Assembly: GCA_030762935.1 (NCBI GenBank)
Contig: CM060900.1
Coordinates: forward strand, 107,350,620-107,414,619
Length of the DNA stretch: 64,000 bases
Direction of reading: 5' to 3'
Origin: Hymenopus coronatus
Lineage: Eukaryota; Arthropoda; Insecta; Mantodea; Hymenopodidae
Under the pieces are notes generated by a model. That model saw only the letters and a program-made list of their open reading frames with translations. It did not search any database and was not told the DNA's origin. Position 1 is the stretch's first letter. The number at the start of each line of letters is the position of its first letter. This document shows, one piece after another, positions 22,120 through 34,093 of this stretch. The position numbers and the translations under genes were made by a program.

Positions 22120-22992
22120 AAAAAGATCTGATGTGTTACACTAACATGACTTTCTCTAACTGTTCTACAAACAAAATTCTCACAAAAGATTATTCTTCTT
22201 TCTAACCATGTTAATCGAGATAAGCCTTAGCAGGATAGTATTACTTAGTGCCTTATTAAGTAGAAGAGAACTAAGGGAATACACTAGGCTAAAGCGATAG
22301 TCAAATGTTTTAAAAGCTGTCGATGTGCGATTCGCTTCTCTGCTCGGCCAGGAGTAGAACAAAAGAAAAACGGACACATTCTGAGAAAAGTATAAGTACT
22401 TTACAATTGAAACCAATAACAAGGAATATCTCGGAAACGGTTAACTGCATAATAAAAATGTAAAGGACATAAATTGTGTGTTTTGTTGAGATATACATTT
22501 TGTGCAGTAAGTGTCTATCCCTTACGGTTTAGCAGTTTAGCAAAATTCGGCAAAGTTCATCCGGAATAAAGAGGTCTTCAGAGGCTAGTCCCAGAAAATT
22601 CAAGATATGTGTTTTAATTAGAATATAAGTAGCTTTAATTTGAGGGTATTTAAATCAAAATCCTAGAGCCATTTTTGAGAAAATCAAAATTTTCGAAAAA
22701 TTTTCCATGTAAAGGGTAGCCTGTGGGATTTTCTTTAAAATCTTCCTGTTCTATTCTTGGAAGCTACTAAACCTAAATACCAAGTTTGGTGTTTAACGAT
22801 CTTTTCGTTTATGACCTAAGCTGTCCACAGACGCACTCTGAGCTTTTTCTGAAAATGCTTTTTTTCGGACTCAGGGGACCCAAAAACATATACTACCGGT
22901 GAAATCTCGACATCGAATTTTTGGGTGGAATACAATACCTTCTCTATCCACTATATACAATGTAAGTAAATACGTGGTTAGAGAAAGTAAAA
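22120..22992 (+). mobile_element. Family H element, full-length, first of tandem pair
   Basis: A good reference copy: AGATCTGATGTGTTACAC, ACATGACTTTCTCTAAC at the 5' end and GGTTAGAGAAAGTAAAAAA at the 3' end, giving an exact inverted 10-mer. The next H copy starts within the terminal A's, so the two are directly head to tail. Confidence 0.93.
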
Positions 22993-23872
22993 AATTCTGT
23001 GTGCTCCACTCAAACGACTTTCTCTATCTATTCTGTAGCGCACTATTGCTACAAAAGCTTATTATTCTACTTCATAATAATCAAGATAAGCATTAGCAGG
23101 AATGGTCTTATTGCTTAGTTCCTTATAAATAGAAAGGAAATAAGGGAATACACTAGGCTAGAGCAATAGTCAAACGTTTTTAAAGCTGGCTACTATGTGA
23201 TTGAAAGTCGGTTCTCCTTCCATGGCCAAGGCAAAGCAAAAGAAACAGGAACGCAAAGTTCCCGTTTCAGAAAAGTTTCAAGTACTTTAAAATTGAAACC
23301 AGTAATATAGAATATCACGGAAATGGTTAACTGCACCGTAAATAAAAAAATGTATGGCATAAATTCTGTGTTTTAACGGGATCAGCATTTTTTATGTAGT
23401 AAGCTTTTGTCTATCTCCTACGGTTTACCAGTTGTGCAAAAACCATTCATAATGTAGAGATCTTCAGAGGTTGTCCCCAAAAAAGTCAAGATATACATTT
23501 TATTTTTATATAAAGATCTTATAATACGGTAGGTTATCAAATTTTAGAGCCATTTTTGAGAAAATGAACATTTTCGAAAACTTTTCCAAGTAAGTAATAG
23601 TTTGAGGTGGGGGATCGTTTTGAAAATCTTCGTGTGCCATCCTTGGGAGCTGCTGAAATTAGTTATCAAGTTTGGTATTTAACCGACTTTTCGTTTATGA
23701 CTTATCGTTTTCACAGGCACATGAACACACCTGGATCTTGTTTTAAAATTTTTATTTTTTGCTTAAGGGGACATCAAAGTATGTTTCCAGTTAAGTCTCG
23801 ACATAGAATTTTGGGTGGAATACAATAACTCCTCTACCTACTGTGCATAGCACGTGTAGAGAAAATAAAACA
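22993..23872 (+). mobile_element. Family H element, full-length, second of tandem pair
   Basis: Starts TTCTGTGTGCTCCACTC with ACGACTTTCTCTATC and ends GTGTAGAGAAAATAAAAC. It differs from its neighbour throughout, so the pair is not a recent exact duplication. Confidence 0.92.
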
Positions 23873-24896
23873 CTGTATACATAAAATACAATTAATTTTC
23901 TACTCTGAGCATGAATCGCTTCACGTTTGTTAATCGAAAAAGCAGTTGTCCCTGCTTCAATGGATATGTCCACACACGTATTACAAACACAGCGTAAAGG
24001 GGAAATATAATAACTTAATTTGTGTACTAACAATATTCCAACTCGAGTTTGAAACAGGAGATAACTAACTTATGTCCGGCAACTTTAATAATAAATAGCA
24101 CACCACTACTCTGAAAACAAACTGAAAATTGATTTCATTACTTTTCAAACTGTTTGACCTGTATTTTAATGGTATAGTGTATAACTATATTAAGGAGCAG
24201 TTTTATTTTCATATTATACTGTTTATACCTGAAATAACCTTTGTGAGGGAGGAACGGTTATATATACTTCTCCCTTCCTTCTTTTAAATTCTTTTTTCGT
24301 TTTTTTTTTTTCAAATGTTTAAATGTCGAATAAATGTAGCGTGACGAACCATGTTAAGACAAAAGGTGCGCAGCTCGTGTTTAACGATTATAGCGTCAGG
24401 AGTGTTGTACAGCTACGATCAGAAAATAAAATTCTAATCATAACCTTAGGAATAGGCAACATTTTTAAAATATTTACTCGAGCACAGTTAATGAAGATCG
24501 TATTCCCAGTTAAGGCCATAAAATGCGTATACCACATTCAGCAACGCTGGTAGGTTATGGTCCGCTTTCATATGCCTTTAACTCTAGAAGTAAAGGCCGT
24601 GAGGTGAGACATGAACAAATCTCGCGCATAGGGGAAATTGCTTTTCTTCTATCACTCTCTGCAACGGCTGAGAGGTGTAATAAAGATGCCAGCTTGGCGC
24701 GAATAACACAGCAATAACGGCGTGCAGGGTTAGACAATATTGCAGTTTACATGAAAGTAATTGTTGGCACATATCCATAGTTATTACGAAATTATTCTTT
24801 ATTATAAAGCTAATTTTTATACATATATACGTCATTAACAATATGTAGATCGTGAGACGGAGTGCCATCATTTTGTCCTCATAACCAGCATCCTTT
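23873..24896. other. Unannotated stretch
   Basis: Short poly-T at about 24300-24311. No gene, SINE or H block recognised. The 24323-24553 open frame has no known motif. Confidence 0.5.
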
Positions 24897-25139
24897 TTTA
24901 AGTGTTTAACACCCGCTTTTACTACTATGGCTCTGCAGGGGATGACACTGATGATACATAGAATAAAGATGAAGTGCCGGTGGAATGCAATGGTAGAGGA
25001 AACCGGAGAATCTGGAGAAAGCCCGACCCTGCACCGCTTTGTCCACCACAAATCCCACATGCGGTCGCTTGGGATGGAACCCGGGCCGGGCTGCCTTAGT
25101 GAGAGGTGAGTGGTCTAGCCATTTGGCCACGGCGCGGCC
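24897..25139 (-). mobile_element. SINE, family SA, full-length with target duplication
   Basis: On the minus strand the head is GGCCGCGCCGTGGCCAAATGG, the B-box region reads CCCGGGTTCCATCCCAAGCG (one substitution in GGTTCGATCC), and the tail is T-rich at 24897. ACCAGCATCCTT (24885-24896) and ACCAGCATCTT (25140-25150) flank it as a near-exact target-site duplication. Confidence 0.92.
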
Positions 25140-25150
25140 ACCAGCATCTT

Positions 25151-26480
25151 ATTGATATCGTCACTGTCTTCCAAGTTAACAATAGTTTGCTACTGCTTAT
25201 TTGTATAAAAACTAAACAATGTCGCACTAAATCTTGCACTGGCGTACTTCACTCCTTCGTGGACAGAAACGTTATAACTTCTGTGCATACATATTGGCGC
25301 CACTTCTCCTACTATCAGGCCTTTAGCTAAAGAGTTGCCACTGCGTAGCTCAAAATGTTGCTCTTGTCTCGCTTCTAGACCTCTGTTTTACGATGCATCC
25401 AGTTTCACATGTAATGCACCGACTAACATACCAATAGACAATGACGTTAAGCCTCGTATACATTCATCCATGTTCCGGAGAGTTTGGACGTTGGAGAGTT
25501 CCATGCATGTTCTTTTAGAATCTTGTGTGTACCTGCTCATGCGCAAAAATATAATTAATTGATTTTCATACCATAGATAAGTCTGGAAGGTTAAGAGACC
25601 ATCCAATCATGTTTCAGTTGAAGCCAGGATATTTCATCATAGCTTAAGACATCTGCTCTATTAAGACATCGGAAAAAATCATTCGTGTTGTATGGGAAAG
25701 CATTTAATTTAGGGATTTCGGATAAGTTTTGCAGGGCTCTTTAAAGCTGTTACGACGAGGGACAGGTCCCCTCTAGGTTATTGGGTGTGACATCTAACCT
25801 CTCTCGAAAAAGCGCAGAAAGGGTGAGTCTCTTCCATTGACATACCATTTGCGTATTAAGATTTTCAACAATAAGGTTTTGCACTTCAAGGAGTCCCAAA
25901 CCGTTTTTTCGAGTGTTCAGAGGCAATCCGCGTCCAGCAGGATTCCGTAAGTGAGGTCCCTTAGTGATTTCTACACGTTGTGAATCTCATGGAGGGAGTG
26001 GAGGAACATACATTAAAGTATGTCGACATTTTTGTCTGATTAGCAGCGACGATCTTCTACCACTTTCGACATATCACTCACTCCCTGTAGTCTGCACTGT
26101 TGGATAAACAAGAAAACCTTAACCCTTCATGTCCTCACAATAAATATTTGGGAGCAGCAGTCTTCAGTGGTCATCTACTTAAGATCATCATCAATGCACG
26201 CTTTTATAACCGAATTGGTACCCATATCCTTGTTAGTGTTCAGTCGTTTATATTATTACTATTAATTTAAAAAGGAGACAAGCTTCCATGGTCTACGATG
26301 AGCTCGTGCTACAATTCATAGACCTTTGGAACTTATATTTCTACCCATCTATTACGTAATTATGTGCATTCTTTTCGTTAACATGTATTCTGATCATTGA
26401 CAAACCGGGTTATGCTTACGTACAGAATGGGTACGCTTGACAGCTACTAACCGTTATTGTCGAATAGCACTAAGCTAGAT
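25151..26480. other. Unannotated stretch
   Basis: Mixed composition and no family recognised. Open frames at 25335-25606 on both strands carry no domain I know. Confidence 0.45.
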
Positions 26481-26960
26481 AACTTCGTGATAAATTTTGA
26501 GGCTCGCATTATGGAAGTGTTGGTTTGGATCCCCGTTGGGCTATTCTGGATTTGAGATTTTTCAAGGTTTTCCCAGGTTGATAGGCGCAAGCAGGGTGGA
26601 TTTTATTCCACGAATTATTCTACCCCTTAATCCTGCTCATTTCGTGTTTTTCTTAGCATGCTTCAGGGTCGAAGAATCAGACGAGTGGACAACGAGAGGA
26701 GGCATAACCTGCCCACAGTCGATGTAGAACGAGACTTCTTGGTGAGAAGTGGTCTTATTGGTGGTTCAACGGCGTCAGGATATGATATCTAGAGACATTA
26801 TGACCCCATCTGTCTCCGATCCTGCCGCCCCGTATCCGGTCACTCTCTGTCCCTCGCGTCACCCTTTTCTTTCGGAGGCTTCCAGAAGGGCACTATGCGA
26901 TTCTGCTCAATTGCCGAAATCCCCCTTCGTTCCTTAATAAACGTTACCCTGGTCAAACAT
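26481..26960 (+). repeat. Possible long tRNA-headed repeat (SF-like)
   Basis: GC-richer block whose start, GGTTTGGATCCCCGTTGG, resembles a degraded B box. It is followed by a TTTTTCAAGGTTTTCCCAGG stretch, as in SF repeats at 40254 and 62140. Later similarity is weak, so the family link is tentative. Confidence 0.3.
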
Positions 26961-27461
26961 ATTTTATCCGCTGTTACAGTTCGCTTAGCTAATCCACGGA
27001 TACTTAGGAGCTGTAGCCAATGAATGTTACCTACCCTTTGATAAAGAGTAACAACCAGTTCATTTTACACTACCAGAATGTAGATGCTTCTCTCTCTTCC
27101 TCTCTCATTCACACTCTGTCTACCCCATCTCCGTATTTTCCTTCTTTCCCTTCTCTGTCCCTCCCTCTTTGTCGCTCTATTTCCCTTTATACTGATCTTG
27201 CAACTCTTTCTTCTCTGTGCCATATGATATTTTGATTACCAGCAGTAAAACTTGAGATTAATTCCACCCCAAAACACACATTTTTATATCACCTGAGAGA
27301 TAATTATATACTGTCAGGTTATTAATCTTAATGAGTTTAATCAGTATGATGCCTTTGTTAAGAAATGAATGTAATTAAGGGTCATTAAATTTAATTTAAC
27401 AATGGAGAATTTTATAGTACGGCAATAAAACTGCTATTAGAACCAGAGTTTCGCATCTGAT
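26961..27461. other. Unannotated, pyrimidine-rich patch
   Basis: 27085-27190 is strongly C/T-biased on the plus strand. Otherwise nothing recognised. Confidence 0.5.
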
Positions 27462-27652
27462 ATTTTTTTTTTTTACCTAATTTGTTTACTTTGATTACTG
27501 TATGATTACCGAATTTATGTTTTACTTTTTACACACACATACACAAACATATAACACCCATGCCCATGGTGGGACTCGAACCCACGATCCCCTGAGCTGC
27601 GAAACACCAAAGCGAGACGCTTTGGCGAGCGTGGCCATGGGGACCGGCATGT
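27462..27652 (-). mobile_element. SINE, family SB, full-length short form
   Basis: On the minus strand: head CCATGGCCACGCTCGCC, box B GGGTTCGAGTCCCACC, then GGGCATGGGTGTTATATG and a CA-rich spacer, ending GTAATCAAAGTAAACAAATT and poly-A (plus-strand T's at 27462). This subtype lacks the 3' hairpin of the longer copies. Confidence 0.9.
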
Positions 27653-29460
27653 TCAGCACCAAGCGAGAAATCTTACCCCGTTTTATAATAGCTAGATGCA
27701 ATGATTTTGTTAAATTGCATAGTGGTCAAGCTTCTTTGTTCCATTATGGCGCAAGAAGCGTAAGAGAATATAACGGAGGAACCCCCAAAATATATCTTTC
27801 CGAAATTACCATCGGCATGTTGTAGTAATATTTTGTGATGTCATGCTAAGCTAATCAGAGTGTGCGTTAAAATGAAGTGAGATAAGGGTGGGATGGATGA
27901 AAGAAAATTTCCACCCAATAAGAGAACAGAAACCCTTTGGGGAAATTTTCTATAAAAGAAGCAGAGCGGCAGATTCGGAAAATTTTTCGTTATGCCACTG
28001 CCTTGTGAATACGTAACTTTCAGATACCTCGGGGTAACTCCTAAGCGATCGTCGTCAAGAGATAAAGTAATTCATATGTTAATATTTTGACAGGGAAACA
28101 GTGCAAAGATTGAGTTTTCTAATGTTAGATATCACTAGAGAGCGCATATGGGGTAGTGTGAGAGTTTGCAAGTTAACAACTCTACAGGGATCAATGGCGT
28201 CAGAACGGGGGCGGGGTCACTACACTCACTGTCCACTCTCGACTGGGCGAGTACCTCTCCCAACTTCTGTGCTATATGTTCTCTGTTCAAAAACCGGCTC
28301 GGAGAGCACATACTGCGGATGGGTGGTGGTGAATGGGCGACCAAGTTGATCATCATGCACATTCGACTTTAATTATTGATCATTTAACACAATTTTCCTA
28401 CATTTCTCTATTTTATTATTGTATCAGTACATATTTCCATTTGTTGACTTCAAATGTCAGCAGGCTTCAAACATTTCAGGATTAAAATGGCAAATTTCTC
28501 TTTCACCACAGTCGGCGAGGCTGTATCACCAATTCATTTTGAACAATCACAGATTACACAATGACTTCTTTACGCTGAAATGACACTGCACTGATAAAAG
28601 TTTCAAGAAAACCATTCAGCCTTGGAGAGAAGACCGATAGAGATCTGCGCAGTGGGAACGCGCAAACGGTCATTACTTCCTGGATTATCCTTTTTTTTTT
28701 TTTTTTTTTTGCTTGCATCATGCATGTGTTCATGCTTTCATTTCATAGGTATATTGAAGAAGTCATGCAGGCAATACTGAACTACAACGAAAGTATTGGC
28801 AACCGCGTATCGAATTATATGAACAAAAGCTAGCAAATTACTGAAAAACACAGTGAACGGTATAACGAAATCAGCAATTGATGTTTTAAATAGCATTGCA
28901 CCTATGCTCCGGATGGAACATAAATTCGAGATTACTTAATTCAGGATTCCAGGCAGTTTAGCAATTACATAATGCAATATTACTACAAGTACTTTGCCAT
29001 TAATACTAATCATAAAGTAATTTGGTTAATAATGCAAATAAATGAGGATAGCTTCATTAGTTCCCTTGGGTCTGGAAAGTTGTTTTATGAACCGTTAAAG
29101 CTTTTATCCTCCCCCCCCCCATGCGTTTTCTCATCAGTAGATGGCTAATTGAAAACCTTTTGTACAATTCACTAGTTTCTCTTTATATTTTATCTTTTTT
29201 TAAATGTGATAATCATGTAGTTGCAACTGCATATTAACATTCCTATGGCAGAAAATATAAAATTAAACACCTTATGACAAAAATGCAAGCACGACCGGGA
29301 ATCGAAACACAGCTCTTCAGCTGCTGCATCTTATATAGTATGACAAGCTATCTGTTCAGACCTCATCTGATTCACATATTCGCGGAGAATGTACAAAGCG
29401 TTTAAAGTATCCGAGATATCTAAGACCCAAAGGCGACTTCGAATATTTCAAATACCTATT
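27653..29460. other. Unannotated stretch
   Basis: A poly-T (about 28691-28710) and poly-C (29111-29120) are present. Around 29290-29350 the reverse complement contains TTTCGATTCCCGG, a B-box-like word that may mark a dead SINE head. No gene recognised in 1.8 kb. Confidence 0.45.
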
Positions 29461-30310
29461 TTTACTTTCTTTAGGCCGTATATACAGAGTACGCAGTGGA
29501 TAGAGAGGGTATTGTATTCCAACCAAAATTCAATATCAATATTTCACCGAAAATATGTTTTTGAGGTTCTTTGACTCTGAAAAAAACATTTATAGAAAAA
29601 GGTCCGTGCGTGTCCTCTCTGTCTGTGTGTGCCTCTCTGAACAGCACAAGAGTCGGTTAAATATCAAGCTTGGTAATATTTCCCAGGAATGCGACACGAA
29701 GATTTTCAAGAAAATCCCCCCCCCCCACACACCTAACTACTCTTTACATGGAATGTTTTTCAAAAATTTTGATTTTCTGAAAAATGACTAACGATGTTTC
29801 TTACAATAACGTATATTACATATTTTCACATCACAAATAAAATATATACTTGAATTTTCTGCCTATAGCTTCTGGGGACCTATTTTTCTGAACCAGTTTT
29901 GCATAATTTTGCATAACGGTCAAAATTCAAGAGATAGACAAAACGTATTACACAAGAAATGTAGATCTCCTTAAAACACAATTTATGTCTTATGTTTTTC
30001 TTGTAGAGTTGACGGTTTTCGAAATATTCCGTATTATTTATTTCAATTTTAAACTACTTTAACTTTCCTCGAACGGGACTATACAAAGCGAACTGAACCT
30101 CAATTCTTTCACATAGCGACCACTGTCGCTTTAGCCTGTGAATTCCGTTGTTTGCCTTCTACTTACAAGGAGACATGTAATAAGACCAAGTTTGGTAATG
30201 TTCATCTCGATCAGCATGATGTAGATAAAAGAATAATCTTTTGGACGAATAGTTTGTATATGGAACAGCTATAGAAAGTTATGTGACAGCAACACATCAG
30301 ATTTTTACTC
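29461..30310 (-). mobile_element. Family H element, full-length, reverse
   Basis: Minus-strand 5' end is AATCTGATGTGTTGCTGTC then ATAACTTTCTATAGC. The other end is TTTTTACTTTCTTTAGG at 29461. A C10-11 run precedes ACACACC at 29716, replacing part of the conserved GGTGGGGGAT block. Confidence 0.9.
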
Positions 30311-30418
30311 CTGGTACTAAGAGGCAGTATTGCTATTGCATTCAAAAGTAGATGCCGAAATTAGTATTATTTCTTGTGTCCGTTGTGTCTAGGTCTTCCA
30401 GAAGGCCGCGTCTTGACT

Positions 30419-30473
30419 GAATGTATTGCCACATTTAGCCTCACTATACACATAGCGTGCAGAGAAAGTAAAC
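30419..30473 (+). mobile_element. Family H 3'-end fragment
   Basis: ATGTATTGCCACATTTAGCC is weakly like the family, but CACTATACACATAGCGTGC followed by AGAGAAAGTAAAC is a clear H terminus. Confidence 0.6.
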
Positions 30474-31124
30474 TTCCAAATCAGCCTGCAAGTTCTCAGA
30501 TGCTACGTCATCGTTACTTCAGTGATGCTCTTGCTTCTCATTTAAAGCACTCAATTCAAATGATGGACGAAAAATACAACAATTAGATGCTCACAACTTG
30601 ACTGGGTTTACTTATATTCTTCATACGCAGGAATAAAGATAAACGACCGGTAGGCACACGTTTTATTGTACTGCTGTGCTGTTCATAGCATTTAACCTTG
30701 GATTGTTTACTCCTAAGCTATTCATTGTAGCACATATGTGCTTAATTGCTTTGCTCTGTATGTGTGGATGCTGTGCTGCAGTGGTTCCAAAGTTAATCAG
30801 GGCTGCAAAACGTCTATTTCAACAAAGAATCATTAAATTGTTGTTTTTGTGACAGTATTCAAGGACGAACGTACTTAATTTTAATTTGCTTGTTTACATT
30901 CACCACAGACATTGTCAGTGGTAAACGTAAAATATTGTAAATCCATAGGACCTTGAAAATCCGATGTCTTTTTTACAAACCAAAATGGATTATTCGTGAA
31001 CCATCAAGAGATGCGTTTGTTAAATTGTCTTTCTCTTTTTAAATACAATACCTGGAGGATCTTGTTAGCGAACTTTATATCCGTATATTTAAAACTATTT
31101 ATTGGTTCTATTTGAATTTGAGTT
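30474..31124. other. Unannotated, contains dispersed repeat copy
   Basis: No gene. The repeat shared with 12836-12930 occupies about 30705-30790 in reverse. Confidence 0.5.
30705..30790 (-). repeat. Dispersed repeat, second copy
   Basis: Reverse complement reads CACTGCAGCACAGCATCCAC, then CAGAGCAAAGCAATTAAGC, matching 12836-12930 with scattered substitutions. Confidence 0.65.
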
Positions 31125-31377
31125 TTATTTATGGACGCTATTTAGCTGTTGTGGTCTTCAGCGCCCCATTCTATATTGGGCGTGAAAAACAGCATATTTT
31201 GCTCAGAGACCGCTTTCTTTTACATGCCGTAAATCCACGACACGGGACCAATGACTTTACTTTCCTTGCTAAGGAAGCCATGCTAAGGATTTTTACGCTA
31301 GAAAATTCCATCGCCCTCCGCCGGGTTTGAACCCGCGACCTTGGGAACCACGGGCTACTAGATCACGGAGAAAAGTA
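31125..31377 (-). mobile_element. SINE, family SC, full-length
   Basis: Matches 12096-12358 throughout. Box B is perfect on the minus strand (GCGGGTTCAAACCCGG). The head near 31360-31377 (GTGATCTAGTAGCC) is diverged, so box A is weak. The 3' end is in the AT-rich TTTTATTTATGGACGC at the low-coordinate side. Confidence 0.88.
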
Positions 31378-32307
31378 TTTATTGATTTTTCATATATATT
31401 GTGAGGCATATAAAAACAATTTTATTTTATAGGTGACATACTAAATATACTGATGTTACAATAAAGAACAAATAATCAGAGGTGATATGCATGAACTTAA
31501 AAAAAAAAAAAAAAAAACAAAGACTGTCTGTTTTTCCTATGCGTATATTTCAAGTTATCTTATGATTTTTAATAGCCGATAGTAAAAATTTAACACTGAT
31601 TTTATAAACATGAAGTCATAAAAGTATACATATAACTGAAAATGGCGCGGGTTCAGAGCTCAAATCAGCATGAACTTAACACACAAATGTTAGATCGCAG
31701 ACAGTGCTGCAACCCAAATTATATACCTGAAGCTGGCAAGAACTCGTAATGCATATCCTCTTCTGTTATTGGCTATATTTTCGCGCCAACATTGTCGTCA
31801 TAACGTCATACAATCCTGCATTCATACCTTATTGGCTGTCATCATACATGCGACACCCAAATTCTTAGAAAACACCCTATTTACTAAGTTTAGGTAATGT
31901 CCCTGGCCTTGCAGTGACTTTGTTGCACGCAACCAATACAATAGCTCAGCCATAAATTACAGCTCTTGCTTACTTTGTCCTTCCTGCTTTCATCAGAAAT
32001 GCGCATCTTTGTAGCCCAGCAACCATGTCTTGCTTTGTATCTTACACATAGGTATATACAACAAATCTGCCCCGAGCTATTCATATTACAATATTAATAA
32101 CATAATCATTAATTACTCAACGTCTCAGTTTTAGCACACCGATAATGCCACTTGCTGTTCCCTTATTTAAAATAGGGTTACAGGTACCAAATTATTTTGG
32201 CGGATTGTTTACAGTCCGGTGCACGGAAACTTGCCGATATGTGGAACAGCTGTTTAGGTTGTTATGTGAATGTACCATTCCTGTTTCACGCCCCCCCCGC
32301 TCAAGTT
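31378..32307. other. Unannotated, promoter-like patch inside
   Basis: Poly-A at 31500-31519. The CCAAT/E2F-like cluster at 31765-31836 is listed separately. No coding relic recognised. Confidence 0.45.
31765..31836. promoter_or_regulatory. CCAAT / E2F / CRE-like cluster
   Basis: ATTGG (inverted CCAAT) occurs at 31768 and 31831, both in the context TTATTGGCT. TTTTCGCGCCAA at 31778-31789 fits the E2F consensus. TCATAACGTCAT at about 31798 holds a CRE-like half site. Together they resemble a compact TATA-less promoter, but no gene is visible next to them. Confidence 0.25.
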
Positions 32308-32575
32308 TTTTCTTTTTTTTTAAATACAGTTCCGGAGTCTTGTCAGGACTCCGGCGCTGTATTCCTTTTTTCTCCAGTTTCCTATATTTCCTTAGTAGAC
32401 CTTATTTTTCTAAACGTTTTCCTTTTACATATACATACACAAACATAGACACATTTACAAACACAGAAACACCCATGCCCAAGGCGGGACTCGAACCCAC
32501 GATCCTGTGCACCACGAAGCGCCAAAGCGAGTCACTTTAGCGAGCGCGGCCACCGGTATCAGCATTTTAAGCACC
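32308..32575 (-). mobile_element. SINE, family SB, long form with 3' hairpin
   Basis: On the minus strand: tRNA-like head with box B GGGTTCGAGTCCCGCC, CA-rich spacer, then an inverted repeat near the 3' end, CCGGAGTC-CTGACAA-GACTCCGG (about 32331-32354), before an A-rich tail. Confidence 0.92.
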
Positions 32576-33199
32576 TACCGGGTATAATAAGGCGTAATTG
32601 GTAACATGCGCTTGCCCTTTGTTTTGCGATGACGGAGGAGAACCAGAGGCCCAGACAGGTTTAGATGAATTAAAACATCTACACATTTATTTAGAATCAT
32701 GTCATTTCATTACAAAATAAGTTGTTTTAAATTGAAGCTCAATATACACAGAATATACCGAGCATACAAAAGCTGATACAACGTCGCGAAAAATTCAGAA
32801 GAAAAGTGTTTTCATACACCGACATAAATATGAGGTGAATTGCGGTCAGAGGTAAGTCTTTTCATGAATGGATTTGTAAAACGACATTTTTGATGGGGTA
32901 AAGAAACATATTTTTTCCTTGAATATACATATAAAGCAAAAGCCGGGAATAATATTTCACCTGAGAGGGTTATTGGCGGATAAGCCCATATACGAGAAAC
33001 AGGAAAACTGGGTGTATACGTAAGTAGTATCCTGCACTCAGACGGGATATTTTAGGAAGAAAAGTTCATCGGAGGTGATCGTACCTTCCAACAGGAGGAG
33101 TCAATTGGTTTTCAAAATGCCAGGATAAGCCTGTCCAAGTAATACCCCAACTATTCATTTGATACAAGTAGGTGAACTGGCTTAATTTATACAAATATA
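32576..33199. other. Unannotated stretch
   Basis: Nothing recognised before the mariner-type terminal repeat. Confidence 0.5.
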
Positions 33200-33871
33200 C
33201 AGAGTGATTTATGTAGAACATTTTCTTCTTTCTTTAATTATTCCATTGAAAATTCATTCAATGACCCAATTTTAGCACCAAATTAAGCAGAATGTTCTGG
33301 AGTTCGATTTCTTGTCACTAGATGCGCTGATGTTTATGTTTTATTCCTCATTGCATGTTGGTAGCTGTTTCGACATTTTGTTCTTGTAGTCAACGAGAAA
33401 ATGCACTATGATGTAGAGCCGAGTCAAGGATATTTTCAACAAGATGGCGCTACATGCCATACATCAAATGAATCCATGAACCTAATTGCAAATTTCTTTG
33501 ACGACTGGATAATTTCCAGGAACCTGTGGCCACCGAGATCTCCGGATTTGACAACGCCGGACTTCTTTCTATTGGGTTACTTAAAAGACAGGGTTTACGC
33601 CACACGTCCCCAGACATTGACAATCTGAAGCACAACATCACCAAGGAGATTCAAGCTATTGAAAACAGAGTCCTCCAACGAGTGGCCAGTAACATGGAAC
33701 GACGTGTTGAGTTGTGCCTTATGCAGGATGGAGGACGTTTTCAAAATGTTCTATAAAGGTAAATAATCTCCCAAAGTTCCTCTACAATTAGGTATAATAA
33801 GTTGTCGCTAGCATAACACGTTTTGAAAAAATTCATGAAAGAAATGTGTCAGCTCTATATAAATCACTCCG
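33200..33871 (+). mobile_element. Mariner-type transposon, internally deleted, 672 bp
   Basis: The ends are an 18-bp inverted repeat: CAGAGTGATTTATGTAGA at 33200-33217 and, reverse-complemented from 33854-33871, CGGAGTGATTTATATAGA (16 of 18 identical). Only the C-terminal part of a transposase lies between, so about half of a usual 1.3-kb element has been lost. It is probably immobile without a helper. Confidence 0.85.
33335..33756 (+). pseudogene. Mariner/Tc1-like transposase, C-terminal part, frameshifted
   Basis: In the frame open at 33401-33628 the peptide shows FQQDGATCHT, FFDDWIISRNLWPPRSPDLT and PDFFLLGYLKDRVY. These are the second and third catalytic aspartate regions of the DDE/D fold that cuts and joins transposon ends. 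From the D of QQD to the D of TPD there are 38 intervening residues, more than the 34 of classical mariner. Near 33612 the reading continues in another frame (DIDNLKHNITKEIQAIENRV to GGRFQNVL), so one frameshift is present. The DNA-binding N-terminus and the first aspartate are missing. The peptide type is very common in insect genomes. Stop at 33754-33756. Confidence 0.85.
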
Positions 33872-34093
33872 CATTTAGTATGGAACATGTATATTTGGGA
33901 AATAAACGAGTACAACCTCTCTCCCTCTCATTCTGTGTGTATAAGAGGGAGAGCTTGTATACATTTACGCGTTCAGTGATGCCAAATTAAATTACATAAG
34001 TACGTGTAATTTATGCTAAAATTTAATTCCGATAAATATAACGAAAAATGAAGTATTTTTCCAGAATAAATAATACTACTACCACCACTATGA
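33872..34093. other. Unannotated spacer
   Basis: Nothing recognised. Confidence 0.5.

Noticed and set aside
24584..25060. 158-codon minus-strand frame, one of the longest in the window
   Set aside because: Half of it is the SA SINE body; the rest has no domain. The same SA peptide (VDKAVQGRAFSRFSGF) appears wherever SA inserts.
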